Source: Sphingomonas kaistensis | GTDB lineage: Bacteria > Pseudomonadota > Alphaproteobacteria > Sphingomonadales > Sphingomonadaceae | DNA: 64,000 nucleotides | NCBI RefSeq assembly: GCF_036884275.1 | Contig: NZ_CP145607.1 | Coordinates: forward strand, 1,785,001 to 1,849,000 | Reading direction: 5' to 3' | Shown: in pieces, positions 29,322-39,031 of the stretch | Position numbering within the stretch: the stretch's first letter is position 1 | How the letters are laid out: every line of letters starts with the position of its first letter | Translations under genes and position numbers: made by a program | Notes under the pieces: generated by a model | The model's database searches: none | What the model saw: the letters and a program-made list of their open reading frames with translations, nothing else | Told to the model about the DNA's origin: nothing

Positions 29322-30504
29322 GGAGCAAGGCGCCGCGCTGCAATCGCGGCGATTCTTGTGGCTATATGCGCTCGCGGCCGCCGGCGGTTCGGTGGCTTAT
29401 GTCCCTTTTCTCACCATTTTGCTGCCAATGCGGGTCACCGGAATGGCCGGAACCGACGACGTCGCCTGGCTTGCGTACGCCACCTTTTTCGGTGCGATTG
29501 CGGCAAGCCTGTCGAATATCGCTTTCGGCTGGGCCAGCGATCGGACCCGGCGGCGCGAGCCGTGGATAGCGGCGGGTCTGGTCACGTCCAGTGTGCTGCT
29601 CGGAGCATTCGGATGGATCGGGGGCGTCGCCGAGACAATATTGCTGCTCCTGCTCTGGCAGATAGCGCTCAACATGATGCTGGCGCCGCTCGCCGCCTGG
29701 GCCGGCGATCATGTGCCCGACGACCAGAAGGGTAGGCTTGGAGGCTTATTGGCCTTTTCGCCGGCGGCCGGGGCGGCGGCGGGGGTGCTCGTGACGCTTC
29801 CCGGGCTCGCTACGGCCGACACCCGCTTGTGGCTGGTCGCCGCGCTGGTCGCCCTTTGCGTCGCCCCGGTGCTGCTGTTCGGCCGCGCACGCTCGCTTGT
29901 CGCCCTCGACGAGCAGAGAAACGAAGTGACGGCACCGCGCAAGCGCCAGCGTGGCGAGGTCATTCGAATGTGGACGGCGCGCCTGCTGGTACAGATATCC
30001 GAGGCCGCTTTGTTCGCCTTTCTGTTTTTCTGGTTTCGAGCGATCGATCCCGCCATGACCGACGCCCGCGTCGCGCAGATTTTTGGGCTGATCCTAGCCG
30101 GTGCGGTCCCACTTGCGATCGCTGCAGGCAAATGGGCCGACCGTCACGACCGTCCATTCGCCCCGCTTGCCCTTTGCGCAGCCGGGGCCGCCGTGGGACT
30201 CATGGTGATGGCCGCCGCGCCCGGGTTGGGCGCGGCGCTGACTGGTTACGTCATCTTCGGCCTGTCCGCTTCGATCTTTCTGTCGCTGCACAGTGCGCAG
30301 ACGTTGCGCGTGCTGCCGCGCGCTGAACACCGCGGACGGGATCTTGGCATATTCAATCTCACGAACACCGGGCCATCGCTGGTCATGCCATGGCTGACCT
30401 TGGCCTTGGTGCCGGCATTCGGTTTCACCGGTCTATTCGTCGCGCTGTCGGCTTTTGCCGCGATAGCGACGTTACTCCTGCTCCGCATGCCACGCACATC
30501 TTAG
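29311..30504 (+). CDS. MFS transporter of the glucan locus
   Basis: About 397 residues with twelve hydrophobic segments and the MFS loop FGWASDRTRRREPWI after TM2. It probably moves sugar across the inner membrane. The start is uncertain: TTG at 29311 (used here) overlaps the end of lacI by 11 bp. GAGGAG at 29319-29324 would instead suit a start near 29338 or TTG 29356, close to TM1 (FLWLYALAAAGGSVAYVPF). Translational coupling to lacI is likely. Confidence 0.82.
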   Translation: MPAEEQGAALQSRRFLWLYALAAAGGSVAYVPFLTILLPMRVTGMAGTDDVAWLAYATFFGAIAASLSNIAFGWASDRTRRREPWIAAGLVTSSVLLGAFGWIGGVAETILLLLLWQIALNMMLAPLAAWAGDHVPDDQKGRLGGLLAFSPAAGAAAGVLVTLPGLATADTRLWLVAALVALCVAPVLLFGRARSLVALDEQRNEVTAPRKRQRGEVIRMWTARLLVQISEAALFAFLFFWFRAIDPAMTDARVAQIFGLILAGAVPLAIAAGKWADRHDRPFAPLALCAAGAAVGLMVMAAAPGLGAALTGYVIFGLSASIFLSLHSAQTLRVLPRAEHRGRDLGIFNLTNTGPSLVMPWLTLALVPAFGFTGLFVALSAFAAIATLLLLRMPRTS

Positions 30505-30545
30505 CAGCTTGCAAAGGGCCAGATCGCATGTCAGACCTCCCAGCC

Positions 30546-30559
30546 TGAGAACGTTCTCA
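30546..30559. promoter_or_regulatory. LacI-family operator-like palindrome in front of GH3
   Basis: TGAGAACGTTCTCA is a perfect 14-bp palindrome 18 bp before the GTG of the GH3 gene. It shares the GAACGTTC core with the two sites at 23734-23766. Its presence implies separate control of the GH3 transcript. Confidence 0.75.
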
Positions 30560-30577
30560 CAAAGACGGGGCGGTGGG

Positions 30578-32959
30578 GTGACGAAGCGAGTTTGCAAGCT
30601 GTTGGGCGCGGCCGCATTGGTTGCCGTGATTGCTGGATGCGCGTCGCCGGGCGTGGTTGCGCCCCTCGCCGCGACCCAGACCGCACCTGTCAGCGAGGAT
30701 ACGCGTCTCGCCGCCTTGCTCGCGCGCATGTCGCTGGAGCGCAAAGTCGCCCAGTTGATCCAGCCGCAGATCAATTCGGTCACGCCGGAGGAAATGCGAA
30801 CCTATCGCTACGGCAGCTATTTGAATGGCGGCAATGGCGGACCGTACGGCAATGAGTATGCGCCGGCCGCCGACTGGCTGAAACTCGCGGATGAAATGTG
30901 GGACGCGTCCACTGCGCCATTGCCCGGTGGTGAGCCGGCGATCCCTGCCATCTGGGGCACCGATGCCGTCCACGGCCATACCAATGTGGTCGGTGCCACC
31001 ATCTTCCCGCACAACATCGGGCTTGGCGCCGCGCGCGATCCCGATCTGGTCCGCCGTATCGGTGCTGCCACCGCGGCCGAGATCGCGGCCACGGGTATCG
31101 ACTGGAACTTCTCGCCCACCGTCGCGGTCGCGCAAGACGATCGTTGGGGTCGGACCTATGAAAGCTATTCCGAGGATCCCGACATCGCCGCCGAACTGGG
31201 CGCAGCTTTGGTGCAGGGATTGCAGGGCAAGGCGCAGCCGGGCGGGCGTATCGGCGAAGGTCACGTGATCGCTACCGCGAAGCATTTCTTTGGCGATGGC
31301 GGCACGGCGCAGGGCGTTGATCAAGGCAATGTCGACGGCGACCTCAAGACGCTCGAAGCGATCCACGCACGGCCTTATCCGGCCGCGATTGCCGCCGGGG
31401 TCGAGGCCGTGATGGCGAGTTTCAATTCGATCAACGGCACCAAGATGCATGGCAACAAGCCGCTGTTGACCGGGCTGCTGCGTGGGACGATGGGTTTCAC
31501 CGGCGTCGTGGTCGGCGATTGGAACGGCCATGCGCAGATTCCTGGCTGCACCAATTCGAATTGCCCGCAGGCGTTGCTCGCCGGGCTCGACATCTACATG
31601 GTGCCCGACGATGCCAAGGCCCTTCATGCCAGCCTGCTGGCGCAGGTGAAGGACGGGACCATCCCGATGGCGCGTCTGGACGAAGCCGTGACGCGCGTGC
31701 TGCGAATGAAATTGCGGGCCGGCTTGCTCGATCCGAGCGCGAAGCGGCCATCGGAGCGGGTCAATGGCGGCAAGCTCGCCTTGCTCGGTTCGCCGCAGCA
31801 TCGCGCGCTTGCACGCGAGGCGGTGGCGAAGAGCCAGGTTCTGCTCAAGAACGATGGCGTTCTGCCGCTTAAGGCCGGCGCCTCGATTCTCGTCGCCGGG
31901 CGCGCTGCGGACGATATCGCGCAGGCATCGGGTGGTTGGACGCTGACCTGGCAGGGCGGCGAGGACCTTACGAATGCGCGCTTTCCCGGCGCCACGTCGA
32001 TCTGGTCGGGCCTCAAAGCTGCGGCAAGCGAAGGGGGCGGTGCTGCCACTCTTTCCGCCGATGGCAGCTATACCAAGAAGCCCGACGTCGCCGTCGTCGT
32101 TTTCGGCGAAAAGCCCTATGCCGAATTTGCCGGCGACCTAAAGGATCTGGTGTTCGCCGACGACGAGGGTCTGACGTTACTTCGCAAGTTTCGCGCGGCG
32201 GGCATTCGCACGGTTGCAGTGTTCCTTTCGGGCCGGCCGTTGTGGATGAATCGTGAGATGAATGCCGCCGACGCTTTCGTCGCGAGTTGGCTGCCGGGCG
32301 GGGAGGGCGCGGGTGTCGCCGACTTCCTTTACGGTCGCCGTCCTGCAACCGGTCGCTTGTCGTTCAGCTGGCCCGCTGCCTGCACCGGGCAACCGGTGAA
32401 CGGCACCGAGGGCGCGCTTTTCCAGCGCGGTTATGGCCTTTCTTTCGGTCAGGCGGTGCCCGCGGCCCGGCTCCCCGAGACTTGCGCGATACTCGATGCG
32501 CGCTCGGCCGAATGGTTCGACCTCGGCCGGATCGGCACGGGGATAACCGTGCGCGGCGGCGACGTTGCGCTTGCCAATCTGCGCGGTTCGGGCGGCGGGA
32601 TTACGGCGCGAGGGGTAGACCGCAATCGTCAGGAAGATGCGCGCGAGATCATCTTTACGCCAGGCGCGACTCTGACCTTTACCGATGCGGGTCGCGGAAC
32701 CGGAGGCTTTCGAATTCTCTACGAACTTGCCGATGCACCGACCGTGCCGGTCACGATGAGCACCGGGGGCAAGACCATCGACGTCACCGCCGGACTGACC
32801 ACCTCCGCCGGCAAGGGCTGGCGGGAGATGATCATCACCGGCGCCTGCGCGCCCGGCACCGGCCGTTCCCTGTCGATCACCAGCGCAGGTCCGTTGACCT
32901 TGCGTATCGCACGGATCGCACGACAGGACATTCCGGCCGGGGTGGAATGCTCCTTTTAG
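30578..32959 (+). CDS. GH3 family lipoprotein, beta-glucosidase/exo-beta-glucanase
   Basis: A 793-residue glycoside hydrolase family 3 enzyme of the ExoP-like type. It has a lipoprotein signal (AALVAVIAGC), the catalytic alpha/beta barrel with ATAKHFFGDGGT and nucleophile Asp about 314 in GVVVGDWNG, the second alpha/beta domain (KSQVLLKNDGVLPL), and a C-terminal beta-sandwich from about residue 640. It should release glucose from beta-glucan oligomers made by the GH16 enzyme. The start is GTG at 30578, fitting the signal peptide. A LacI-like palindrome lies just upstream. Confidence 0.9.
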   Translation: MTKRVCKLLGAAALVAVIAGCASPGVVAPLAATQTAPVSEDTRLAALLARMSLERKVAQLIQPQINSVTPEEMRTYRYGSYLNGGNGGPYGNEYAPAADWLKLADEMWDASTAPLPGGEPAIPAIWGTDAVHGHTNVVGATIFPHNIGLGAARDPDLVRRIGAATAAEIAATGIDWNFSPTVAVAQDDRWGRTYESYSEDPDIAAELGAALVQGLQGKAQPGGRIGEGHVIATAKHFFGDGGTAQGVDQGNVDGDLKTLEAIHARPYPAAIAAGVEAVMASFNSINGTKMHGNKPLLTGLLRGTMGFTGVVVGDWNGHAQIPGCTNSNCPQALLAGLDIYMVPDDAKALHASLLAQVKDGTIPMARLDEAVTRVLRMKLRAGLLDPSAKRPSERVNGGKLALLGSPQHRALAREAVAKSQVLLKNDGVLPLKAGASILVAGRAADDIAQASGGWTLTWQGGEDLTNARFPGATSIWSGLKAAASEGGGAATLSADGSYTKKPDVAVVVFGEKPYAEFAGDLKDLVFADDEGLTLLRKFRAAGIRTVAVFLSGRPLWMNREMNAADAFVASWLPGGEGAGVADFLYGRRPATGRLSFSWPAACTGQPVNGTEGALFQRGYGLSFGQAVPAARLPETCAILDARSAEWFDLGRIGTGITVRGGDVALANLRGSGGGITARGVDRNRQEDAREIIFTPGATLTFTDAGRGTGGFRILYELADAPTVPVTMSTGGKTIDVTAGLTTSAGKGWREMIITGACAPGTGRSLSITSAGPLTLRIARIARQDIPAGVECSF

Positions 32960-33006
32960 CAGTGCGCAACGCACCTGACGCTGAATAACAAGGGGAAGAG
33001 AAAAGC

Positions 33007-34284
33007 ATGGTCGGTGCCACATCCGCAGAGGTCGGCGGCAGCGATGCGGGCGACGGCGTCGATGCGCCCGAGCTGCGCTATTTCGTGTTCGCGCTGTTCT
33101 TCATCTTCGGCGGCATCACCAGCCTCAACGATGTCATCCTGCCCAAGCTGAAAGAGCTCTTCACGCTCAATTACACGCAGGCGATGCTGGTGCAGTTCTG
33201 CTTTTTCACCGCCTATCTGGTGATCGGCATTCCGGGCGCACAGCTGGTCAAGCGCATCGGCTATATGCGCGGCGCGATGACGGGCCTGCTGGTGATGATG
33301 GCGGGGTGCCTGCTGTTCATTCCTGCCTCGCGCACGGCCACCTATGGCCTGTTCCTCTTTGCCCTGTTCGTGCTCGCGAGCGGCGTAGTGGTGGTGCAGG
33401 TCGTCGCCAATCCGCTGATCAGCCTGCTCGGACCGGCCAGGACGGTGCACAGCCGCCTGACTTTCGCGCAGGCGTTCAACAGCCTTGGCACCACGGTGTT
33501 TCCGATCGTCGGCTCGGCGCTGATCCTCGGCGGGCTGGCGGGGGTCAGCGCGTCGGATCTCACTGGGGCCGAGCTCGAAGCCTATCGCACCGCCGAAACG
33601 CAGGCGATCAGCAACACCTACATCGGCCTGGCGGTCGCGCTGCTGGTGATCGCGGGCGCGGTGTTCCTGTTCCGCAATCGCCTGCCGGGCGAGCAGCATG
33701 AGCGCAGCTCGCCGCTCGCCGGTTTCTCGCTGCTCAGCCGCAAGCGGTTCGGCCTCGGCGCCTTGTGCATCTTTCTTTATGTCGGCGCCGAGGTGTCGAT
33801 CGGCAGCCTGATCGTCAATTACCTCCAGCAGAGCCATGTGCTCGGGCTTAGCGAACGCGCCGCCGGGGACATGATCTTCCTCTACTGGGGCGGCGCGATG
33901 ATCGGTCGGTTCATCGGCAGCTGGTTCCTGCGGGTGATGAGCCCGGGGCTGATCCTGGCGAGCGTCGCGGCTGGCGCCATCGCACTGCTCGCGATCTCGA
34001 CCCACAGCACCGGCCAGGTGTCGGCCTACAGTCTGCTCGGTATCGGCTTGATGAACTCGATCATGTTTCCGACGATCTTCAGCCTCGCCTGCGAGAAACT
34101 GGGCGCGCGGGCGGCGGATGGGTCGGGGATCATCAACATCGCCATCTTCGGCGGCGCGGTGATCCCGCTGCTGACCGGCATGCTGGCCGACGCCAGCGGC
34201 AGTCTGGCGATCGCACTGATCTTGCCGGCGCTCTGCTATGCGGTGATTGCTGGATACGGCTTTTACGCGCGGCGACCGGCTTAG
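33007..34284 (+). CDS. Sugar MFS transporter, FHS family (fucose/glucose/galactose:H+ symporter type)
   Basis: A 425-residue inner-membrane symporter with twelve hydrophobic segments. The start of TM1 and the following loop, FALFFIFGGITSLNDVILPKL, is diagnostic of the FucP/GluP group. In this locus glucose is the likely cargo, the end product of the GH16 and GH3 enzymes. It begins 47 bp after the GH3 stop with AAGGGGAAG before the ATG, and so probably shares the GH3 transcript. Confidence 0.9.
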   Translation: MVGATSAEVGGSDAGDGVDAPELRYFVFALFFIFGGITSLNDVILPKLKELFTLNYTQAMLVQFCFFTAYLVIGIPGAQLVKRIGYMRGAMTGLLVMMAGCLLFIPASRTATYGLFLFALFVLASGVVVVQVVANPLISLLGPARTVHSRLTFAQAFNSLGTTVFPIVGSALILGGLAGVSASDLTGAELEAYRTAETQAISNTYIGLAVALLVIAGAVFLFRNRLPGEQHERSSPLAGFSLLSRKRFGLGALCIFLYVGAEVSIGSLIVNYLQQSHVLGLSERAAGDMIFLYWGGAMIGRFIGSWFLRVMSPGLILASVAAGAIALLAISTHSTGQVSAYSLLGIGLMNSIMFPTIFSLACEKLGARAADGSGIINIAIFGGAVIPLLTGMLADASGSLAIALILPALCYAVIAGYGFYARRPA

Positions 34285-34495
34285 ACGTGATCAACGACCC
34301 GGCGATTTGGTTGGCATCAATCTCGCGGTGCGTCTCGTCGCGCCCTAAGTCTCCGCGGAACTGCGTGCTGATGAGATCAGTCCCTCGAAAATAGAACAAG
34401 GGCCGAGGCTACTCAGCTGAATGCTTGGTATCGCAGCCAGCGGCCATGCAGTTCACCTTCCCTGAGAAGGCGAGCTTTCGATTGGCCGGACGCCC
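34285..34495. other. Intergenic gap between convergent genes
   Basis: About 210 bp between the convergent sugar transporter and N-formylglutamate amidohydrolase-like genes. I see no gene, RNA, clear terminator or repeat in it. It marks the boundary between the glucan locus and the transglutaminase cluster. Confidence 0.5.
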
Positions 34496-35299
34496 CTAGA
34501 ACTGCTGATAGGACCGATAAGCCTCTTCCAGCGCCGCGAAGACCCGTTCGCTCCATGCCGCAATCCCGGCGTCGTCACTGAGCAGGTCCTGCCGTATCTC
34601 GATCTCGGCGTAGGGTAGGCGAGGGGGGTAGGCGTGGTGGGGGATGGTGTGATCGATGATGTCCATCGAATAGGGCTCGTTGTCGCCGACCGTCAGCGCC
34701 GAGTCCAAGGCGAAGGCGGCGAGCATGGCGCGGGCGAAGCGGCTGTCACCGGCGTCGTGCAGGATCCCGACCTGCCACGGCCGGTCGATCCCGTTCATCG
34801 ACGGCGTGAAGCTGTGCAGGGCGATCAGGATGGTTTCCTGCCCCGCGGCGCGCCGGCGTTCGATCTCGGCGGCGATGGTCGCCTGATAGGGCGCGTGGAT
34901 CGCCGCGGCCCGCGCCGCCGCCCCGGCGGCATCGAGCGCGGCGTTGGCGGCGATCGCCGTTCCGTCGCTGACCGGCGGGATCGAGGTCGGCGCACCCGGC
35001 CGCCGGTTGCAGTCGATCACCAGCCGCGAATAGGTCTGGTGGATAAAGGTCGCATCGAGCCGCGCCGACAGCAGCGTGCCGAGCGCGGCGATCCCGATGT
35101 CCCACGCGATGTGCCGGGTCCGCTCCGTTTCATCGAGCCCGAGGTCGCCGAGCACCCGCGGAATGCGATTTCCGGCATGATCGCCGAGCAGCAGGAACGG
35201 GGAGGCCCCCGCGGGGTTCAGCACATTGACGGGTGGCGGCTCATCGGGAGCCAAGATAGGAGTGCCCGCTGCTACGGCGACGGTGGGCCCATTTTGCAT
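34496..35299 (-). CDS. N-formylglutamate amidohydrolase family protein
   Basis: A 267-residue zinc amidohydrolase-fold protein. Family marks are LLGDHAGNRIP near the N-terminus, TYSRLVIDCNRRPG, LIALHSFTP and VGDNEPYS. The founding member frees glutamate from N-formylglutamate in histidine breakdown, but no hut genes are here, so another formyl- or acyl-amino acid or glutamyl compound is possible. The annotated ATG (35297-35299) overlaps the ATG of the divergent transglutaminase gene; a GTG about 63 bp further in (VLNPAGASPF) is a plausible true start. Confidence 0.85.
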   Translation of the reverse strand: MQNGPTVAVAAGTPILAPDEPPPVNVLNPAGASPFLLLGDHAGNRIPRVLGDLGLDETERTRHIAWDIGIAALGTLLSARLDATFIHQTYSRLVIDCNRRPGAPTSIPPVSDGTAIAANAALDAAGAAARAAAIHAPYQATIAAEIERRRAAGQETILIALHSFTPSMNGIDRPWQVGILHDAGDSRFARAMLAAFALDSALTVGDNEPYSMDIIDHTIPHHAYPPRLPYAEIEIRQDLLSDDAGIAAWSERVFAALEEAYRSYQQF

Positions 35300-36218
35300 G
35301 ACGATCCTGACTATTTCTCATGTGACACGCTACACCTACCGGCAGCCCGTCGCGTTTGGCGAGCATCGTATATTTGTCCGCCCGCGTGAAAGCTACGACC
35401 AGCATCTGCTCGAAGCGCGGCTGGATATCAGCCCCAAATCTGCCGAATTGCGCTGGACTCAGGACGTATTCGGCAATTCGCTGGCGCTTGCGACCTTCAA
35501 CCGGCGGGCCAAGGAACTGCGGATCGACAGCTGGATTCGCCTCAAGCACACCCCGCTGCTGCGCGGCGAGGTGGAGATCGAACCCTACGCCCGGCGTTAT
35601 CCCTTCGGTTATTCGCCCGACGAATTGCCCGACCTGCTGCGGTCGATGGAGCGGCAGCATCACGATCCCGAGCGGATTCTCGACCATTGGGCGCGCGGCT
35701 TCGTCAAGAAAAGCGCCGAGACCGATACGCTGGCCATGTTGACGGCGATGACCAACGCGATCCGCCGCGACTTCACCTATCTGTCGCGCGCCGAAAAGGG
35801 CACCCAGTCCCCGATCGAAACGCTGCACAAGCGCCAGGGCACCTGCCGCGATTTTGCGGTGTTGATGATCGAAGCCTGCCGCGCGCTGGGACTCGCCGCC
35901 CACTTCGTCTCCGGCTATCTGTATAATCCCAAAGGAACATCAGGCCGGGTCGGGGGCGGCAGTACACATGCGTGGGTGCGTATTTTCTTGCCCGGATCGG
36001 GATGGGTCGAGTTCGACCCGACCAACGGGATCGTCGGAAACTCGGGCTTGATCCGGGTCGCCGTCGCTCGCGATCCCGCGCAGGCCATTCCCATTTCCGG
36101 CACGTGGAGCGGCTTTCCCGCCAGCGACCTCGGCATGGAAGTCACCGTCGACGTCACGCTCGATGAGCAGGTCGAACCCCTTATCCCGGCGATCCCCGCC
36201 GCTGTTACGAGAAAGTAA
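35298..36218 (+). CDS. Transglutaminase-like protein (first of three)
   Basis: A 306-residue cytoplasmic protein with the bacterial transglutaminase-like N-terminal domain (ILTISHVTRYTYRQPVAFGEHRI) and a transglutaminase/protease core with the Cys (GTCRDFAVLMIEACRALGL), His (STHAWVRIFLPG) and Asp (WVEFDPTNG) of the catalytic triad in order. No signal peptide. Proteins of this type travel with alpha-E and circularly permuted ATP-grasp genes and are thought to cut or form isopeptide bonds in small peptides. The start ATG matches the domain start exactly. Confidence 0.9.
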   Translation: MTILTISHVTRYTYRQPVAFGEHRIFVRPRESYDQHLLEARLDISPKSAELRWTQDVFGNSLALATFNRRAKELRIDSWIRLKHTPLLRGEVEIEPYARRYPFGYSPDELPDLLRSMERQHHDPERILDHWARGFVKKSAETDTLAMLTAMTNAIRRDFTYLSRAEKGTQSPIETLHKRQGTCRDFAVLMIEACRALGLAAHFVSGYLYNPKGTSGRVGGGSTHAWVRIFLPGSGWVEFDPTNGIVGNSGLIRVAVARDPAQAIPISGTWSGFPASDLGMEVTVDVTLDEQVEPLIPAIPAAVTRK

Positions 36219-36226
36219 AACCCAAG

Positions 36227-37042
36227 ATGCTGATCCGCGCCGGCTACGATATCCGTTTCACCTGCCGCCAGCCGACGCCGATGATGGCCCTTCTGGGGGT
36301 CCATGAATCGCGCCACCAATATCTCAAGACTCAGCCCCGGCTGGTCAGCGATCCCGACATTCCGATGCACGACTACAAGGACGGCTTCGGCAACATCGCC
36401 ACGCGCTTCGTCCTCCCCGAAGGCGAGACCCTGCTGTCGAGCAGCTTCGTCATCGAAGACAGCGGCGAGCCCGATCGGGTCACCCCCGATGCGATCCAGC
36501 ATCCGGTGCAAGACCTTCCGGACGACGTGCTCGTCTATCTGCTGGGCAGCCGGTACTGCGAGACCGACCGATTGTCGGACACCGCCTGGGGGCTGTTCGG
36601 CCACGTCCAGCCCGGTTGGACCCGGCTCCAGGCGATCCTCGACTTCACCCATCAGCAGATCGAGTTCGGCTATCAGCACGCCCGCTCGACCAAGACGGCG
36701 TGGGACGCGCATCAGGAGCGGCGGGGCGTATGCCGCGATTATGCGCATCTGGCGATCGCGCTGTGCCGCTGCATGAATATTCCGGCCCGCTATTGCACCG
36801 GCTTTCTCGGCGAGATCGGGGTTCCCAAGGCCGACGCACCGATGGATTTCTCGGCGTGGTTCGAAGCCTATCTCGGCGGTGAATGGCACACGGTCGATGC
36901 CCGCCACAATTTCCCGCGGATCGGGCGGATCCTGATGGCTCGCGGTCGCGATGCCACCGACTGCGCGTTGACCACCGCCTTCGGCTCGGCAATCCTGACC
37001 GGGTTCGACGTGCATACCGACGAGGTCGACAGCATTGACTAA
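36227..37042 (+). CDS. Transglutaminase-like protein (second of three)
   Basis: A 271-residue relative of the previous gene with a more divergent N-terminal domain (YDIRFTCRQPTPMMALL). The triad is present: Cys in RRGVCRDYAHLAIALCRCMNIPARY, His in GEWHTVDARHN and the neighbouring Asp. The gene starts 8 bp after the first transglutaminase gene and overlaps the M3 peptidase gene by 8 bp, so the three are one transcript. Substrate unknown. Confidence 0.88.
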   Translation: MLIRAGYDIRFTCRQPTPMMALLGVHESRHQYLKTQPRLVSDPDIPMHDYKDGFGNIATRFVLPEGETLLSSSFVIEDSGEPDRVTPDAIQHPVQDLPDDVLVYLLGSRYCETDRLSDTAWGLFGHVQPGWTRLQAILDFTHQQIEFGYQHARSTKTAWDAHQERRGVCRDYAHLAIALCRCMNIPARYCTGFLGEIGVPKADAPMDFSAWFEAYLGGEWHTVDARHNFPRIGRILMARGRDATDCALTTAFGSAILTGFDVHTDEVDSID

Positions 37043-39029
37043 TCTCCTGCTCGAGGAATGGACCGGCCCGTCGGGGACGCCCGATTTCACGGCCATTCGG
37101 GCAGACCAGTTTCTTCCCGCGATCGATGCCGGCATCGCGCTTAGCCGGGCGGAAATCGCCGCGATCACGGACAATCCGGCCGAGCCCGATTTCGACAATA
37201 CGGTTGCGGCGCTCGAGCGGTCGGGCGCGGCGCTTGCGCGGGTGCGGCGGATCTTCTGGATGTTGGCCTCGGCTGAGGCCGATGCGGGCATTCACGCCAT
37301 TGAAGCCGAGGTGTCGGCACGGCTGACGGCGTGGGGGACCGAGGTCAGCCAGAACGAGCGCCTGTTTGATCGCATCGCGGCGGTTTGGAAGGCACGCGAC
37401 AGCTTGTCGCCGGAGCAGGCGCGGCTGGTCGACAACAGCTACAAGGGCTTCGTGTCGGGCGGCGCCGCGCTCGACGCGGACGCCAAGCGCCGGCTGGGCG
37501 AGATTAGCAAGCGCTTGTCCGAACTGGGCGTGACCTTCGGCCAGAACGTCCTGAACGCGACCAACGCCACCGAACTCGTCCTGTCCGGGACCGAAGCCGC
37601 CGGCATTCCCGAGGATGTGCGCGCGCTCGCCGCCGGGGCCGCTCATGCGCGAGGGCTGGACGGTCAGCTGCTGTTCGTCGTCGATCGCGGAACCTACGAG
37701 CGGCTGCTGACCTATGCCGACGACCGGTCGGTGCGCGAACGGGTGTGGCGCGCCTTTACCGGGCGGTGCCAGTCGGGATCGTTCGACAATAATCCGGTGA
37801 TCGCCGAGATCGTTGCGCTTCGCGACGAAAAGGCGCGCCTGTTGGGCTATTCCTCCTATGCCGCGTTCGCGATCGAGGACGCGATGGCCAAGACCCCGGC
37901 GGCCGCCGCGGGCCTGATGGACCGGGTGTGGCGGCCGGGTCTGGTGCAGGCCGAGCGCGAAGCGGCGGCGCTGCAAGCGATGGTCGAGCGCGATGGCGGC
38001 GGCTTCACCCTTGCCGCATGGGACTGGCGTTATTTCGCCGATCGCGTGCGGCGCGAGCGTTTCTCGTTCGATGGAGCCGCGATCCGATCGCATCTGTCGC
38101 TGGGCAAGGTGCGGGGAGCCGCGTTTGCCGCGGCCGAACGGCTTTACGGGCTGGTCTTCACCCGCCGGCCGGACGTGTCGGTCTATCATCCGGACGTCAT
38201 CGCCTGGTCGGTCGACAAGGCGGACGGCACGCCCGTCGGCATGATCTTAACCGACTATCTCGCGCGGCCGCAGAAGCATGGCGGGGCGTGGATGGGCAGC
38301 CTTCGGGTGCAGGAAAAGCTCGATGCCCCGGTGCGGCCGATCGTCTACACTGTCGCCAACTTCACCCGCGCCGAGCTTGAGGAAGACGCGCTGCTGTCGC
38401 TCGACGAGGCGCGGACGCTGTTTCACGAGTTCGGCCATGCGCTGCACGCCCTGTTGTCCGACGTCACCTATCCGAGCCTTGCCGGGACGGCCGTCGCACG
38501 GGACTTCGTCGAATTTCCAAGCAAGCTGATGGAGCATTGGGTCGCATCGCCCGAAGCGTTGCGCGATCTTGGCGTCCCGGCCGATTTGGCCGATGCGGTC
38601 GCCCGTGCGGACACCTTCGGACAAGGCTTTGCGACGATCGAGTTCCTGGCCTCGGCGATCCTCGATCTCAAACTGCACCAGACGCAGCCGCCGCCGACCG
38701 ATATCGCTGCCTTCGAGCGCGACAGCCTTGCCGCGCTTGGCACGCCGGACGCGATCGGAATGCGCCACCGGCTGGCGGTGTTCACCCACGTGTTCGACGG
38801 CGGCTATGCCAGCGCTTACTACAGCTACCTGTGGGCTGAAGTGCTCGACGCCGATGTATTCGAGGCGTTCACCGCGACGGGCAATTTGTTCGATGCCGAG
38901 CTTGCCGACCGACTGCGGCGCGAAGTGCTAGCCCAGGGCGATGCGCGCGATCCGATGGAATCCTTTGTCGCGTTTCGCGGGCGCGAGCCGGACGAAGCCG
39001 CGCTGCTTCGCGCTCGGAGCCTGGCCTGA
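37035..39029 (+). CDS. M3 family oligopeptidase (Dcp/OpdA-like zinc metallopeptidase)
   Basis: A 664-residue cytoplasmic zinc peptidase that cleaves short peptides. The active site LFHEFGHALHALLS carries HExxH (His464, Glu465, His468), with the third ligand downstream in the ARDFVEFPSKLMEHW segment (EFPSK). No signal peptide. Full family length. The start is TTG at 37035, overlapping the preceding gene by 8 bp. Its place in the middle of a transglutaminase/ATP-grasp operon is unusual and suggests that it processes the peptide product or precursor. Confidence 0.9.
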   Translation: MTNLLLEEWTGPSGTPDFTAIRADQFLPAIDAGIALSRAEIAAITDNPAEPDFDNTVAALERSGAALARVRRIFWMLASAEADAGIHAIEAEVSARLTAWGTEVSQNERLFDRIAAVWKARDSLSPEQARLVDNSYKGFVSGGAALDADAKRRLGEISKRLSELGVTFGQNVLNATNATELVLSGTEAAGIPEDVRALAAGAAHARGLDGQLLFVVDRGTYERLLTYADDRSVRERVWRAFTGRCQSGSFDNNPVIAEIVALRDEKARLLGYSSYAAFAIEDAMAKTPAAAAGLMDRVWRPGLVQAEREAAALQAMVERDGGGFTLAAWDWRYFADRVRRERFSFDGAAIRSHLSLGKVRGAAFAAAERLYGLVFTRRPDVSVYHPDVIAWSVDKADGTPVGMILTDYLARPQKHGGAWMGSLRVQEKLDAPVRPIVYTVANFTRAELEEDALLSLDEARTLFHEFGHALHALLSDVTYPSLAGTAVARDFVEFPSKLMEHWVASPEALRDLGVPADLADAVARADTFGQGFATIEFLASAILDLKLHQTQPPPTDIAAFERDSLAALGTPDAIGMRHRLAVFTHVFDGGYASAYYSYLWAEVLDADVFEAFTATGNLFDAELADRLRREVLAQGDARDPMESFVAFRGREPDEAALLRARSLA

Positions 39030-39031
39030 CG

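Noticed and set aside
32962..32978. GTGCG-CAA-CGCAC palindrome before the FHS transporter gene
   Set aside because: It lacks the AACGTT core of the LacI-like sites and has no T-run; too short to call an operator or terminator.
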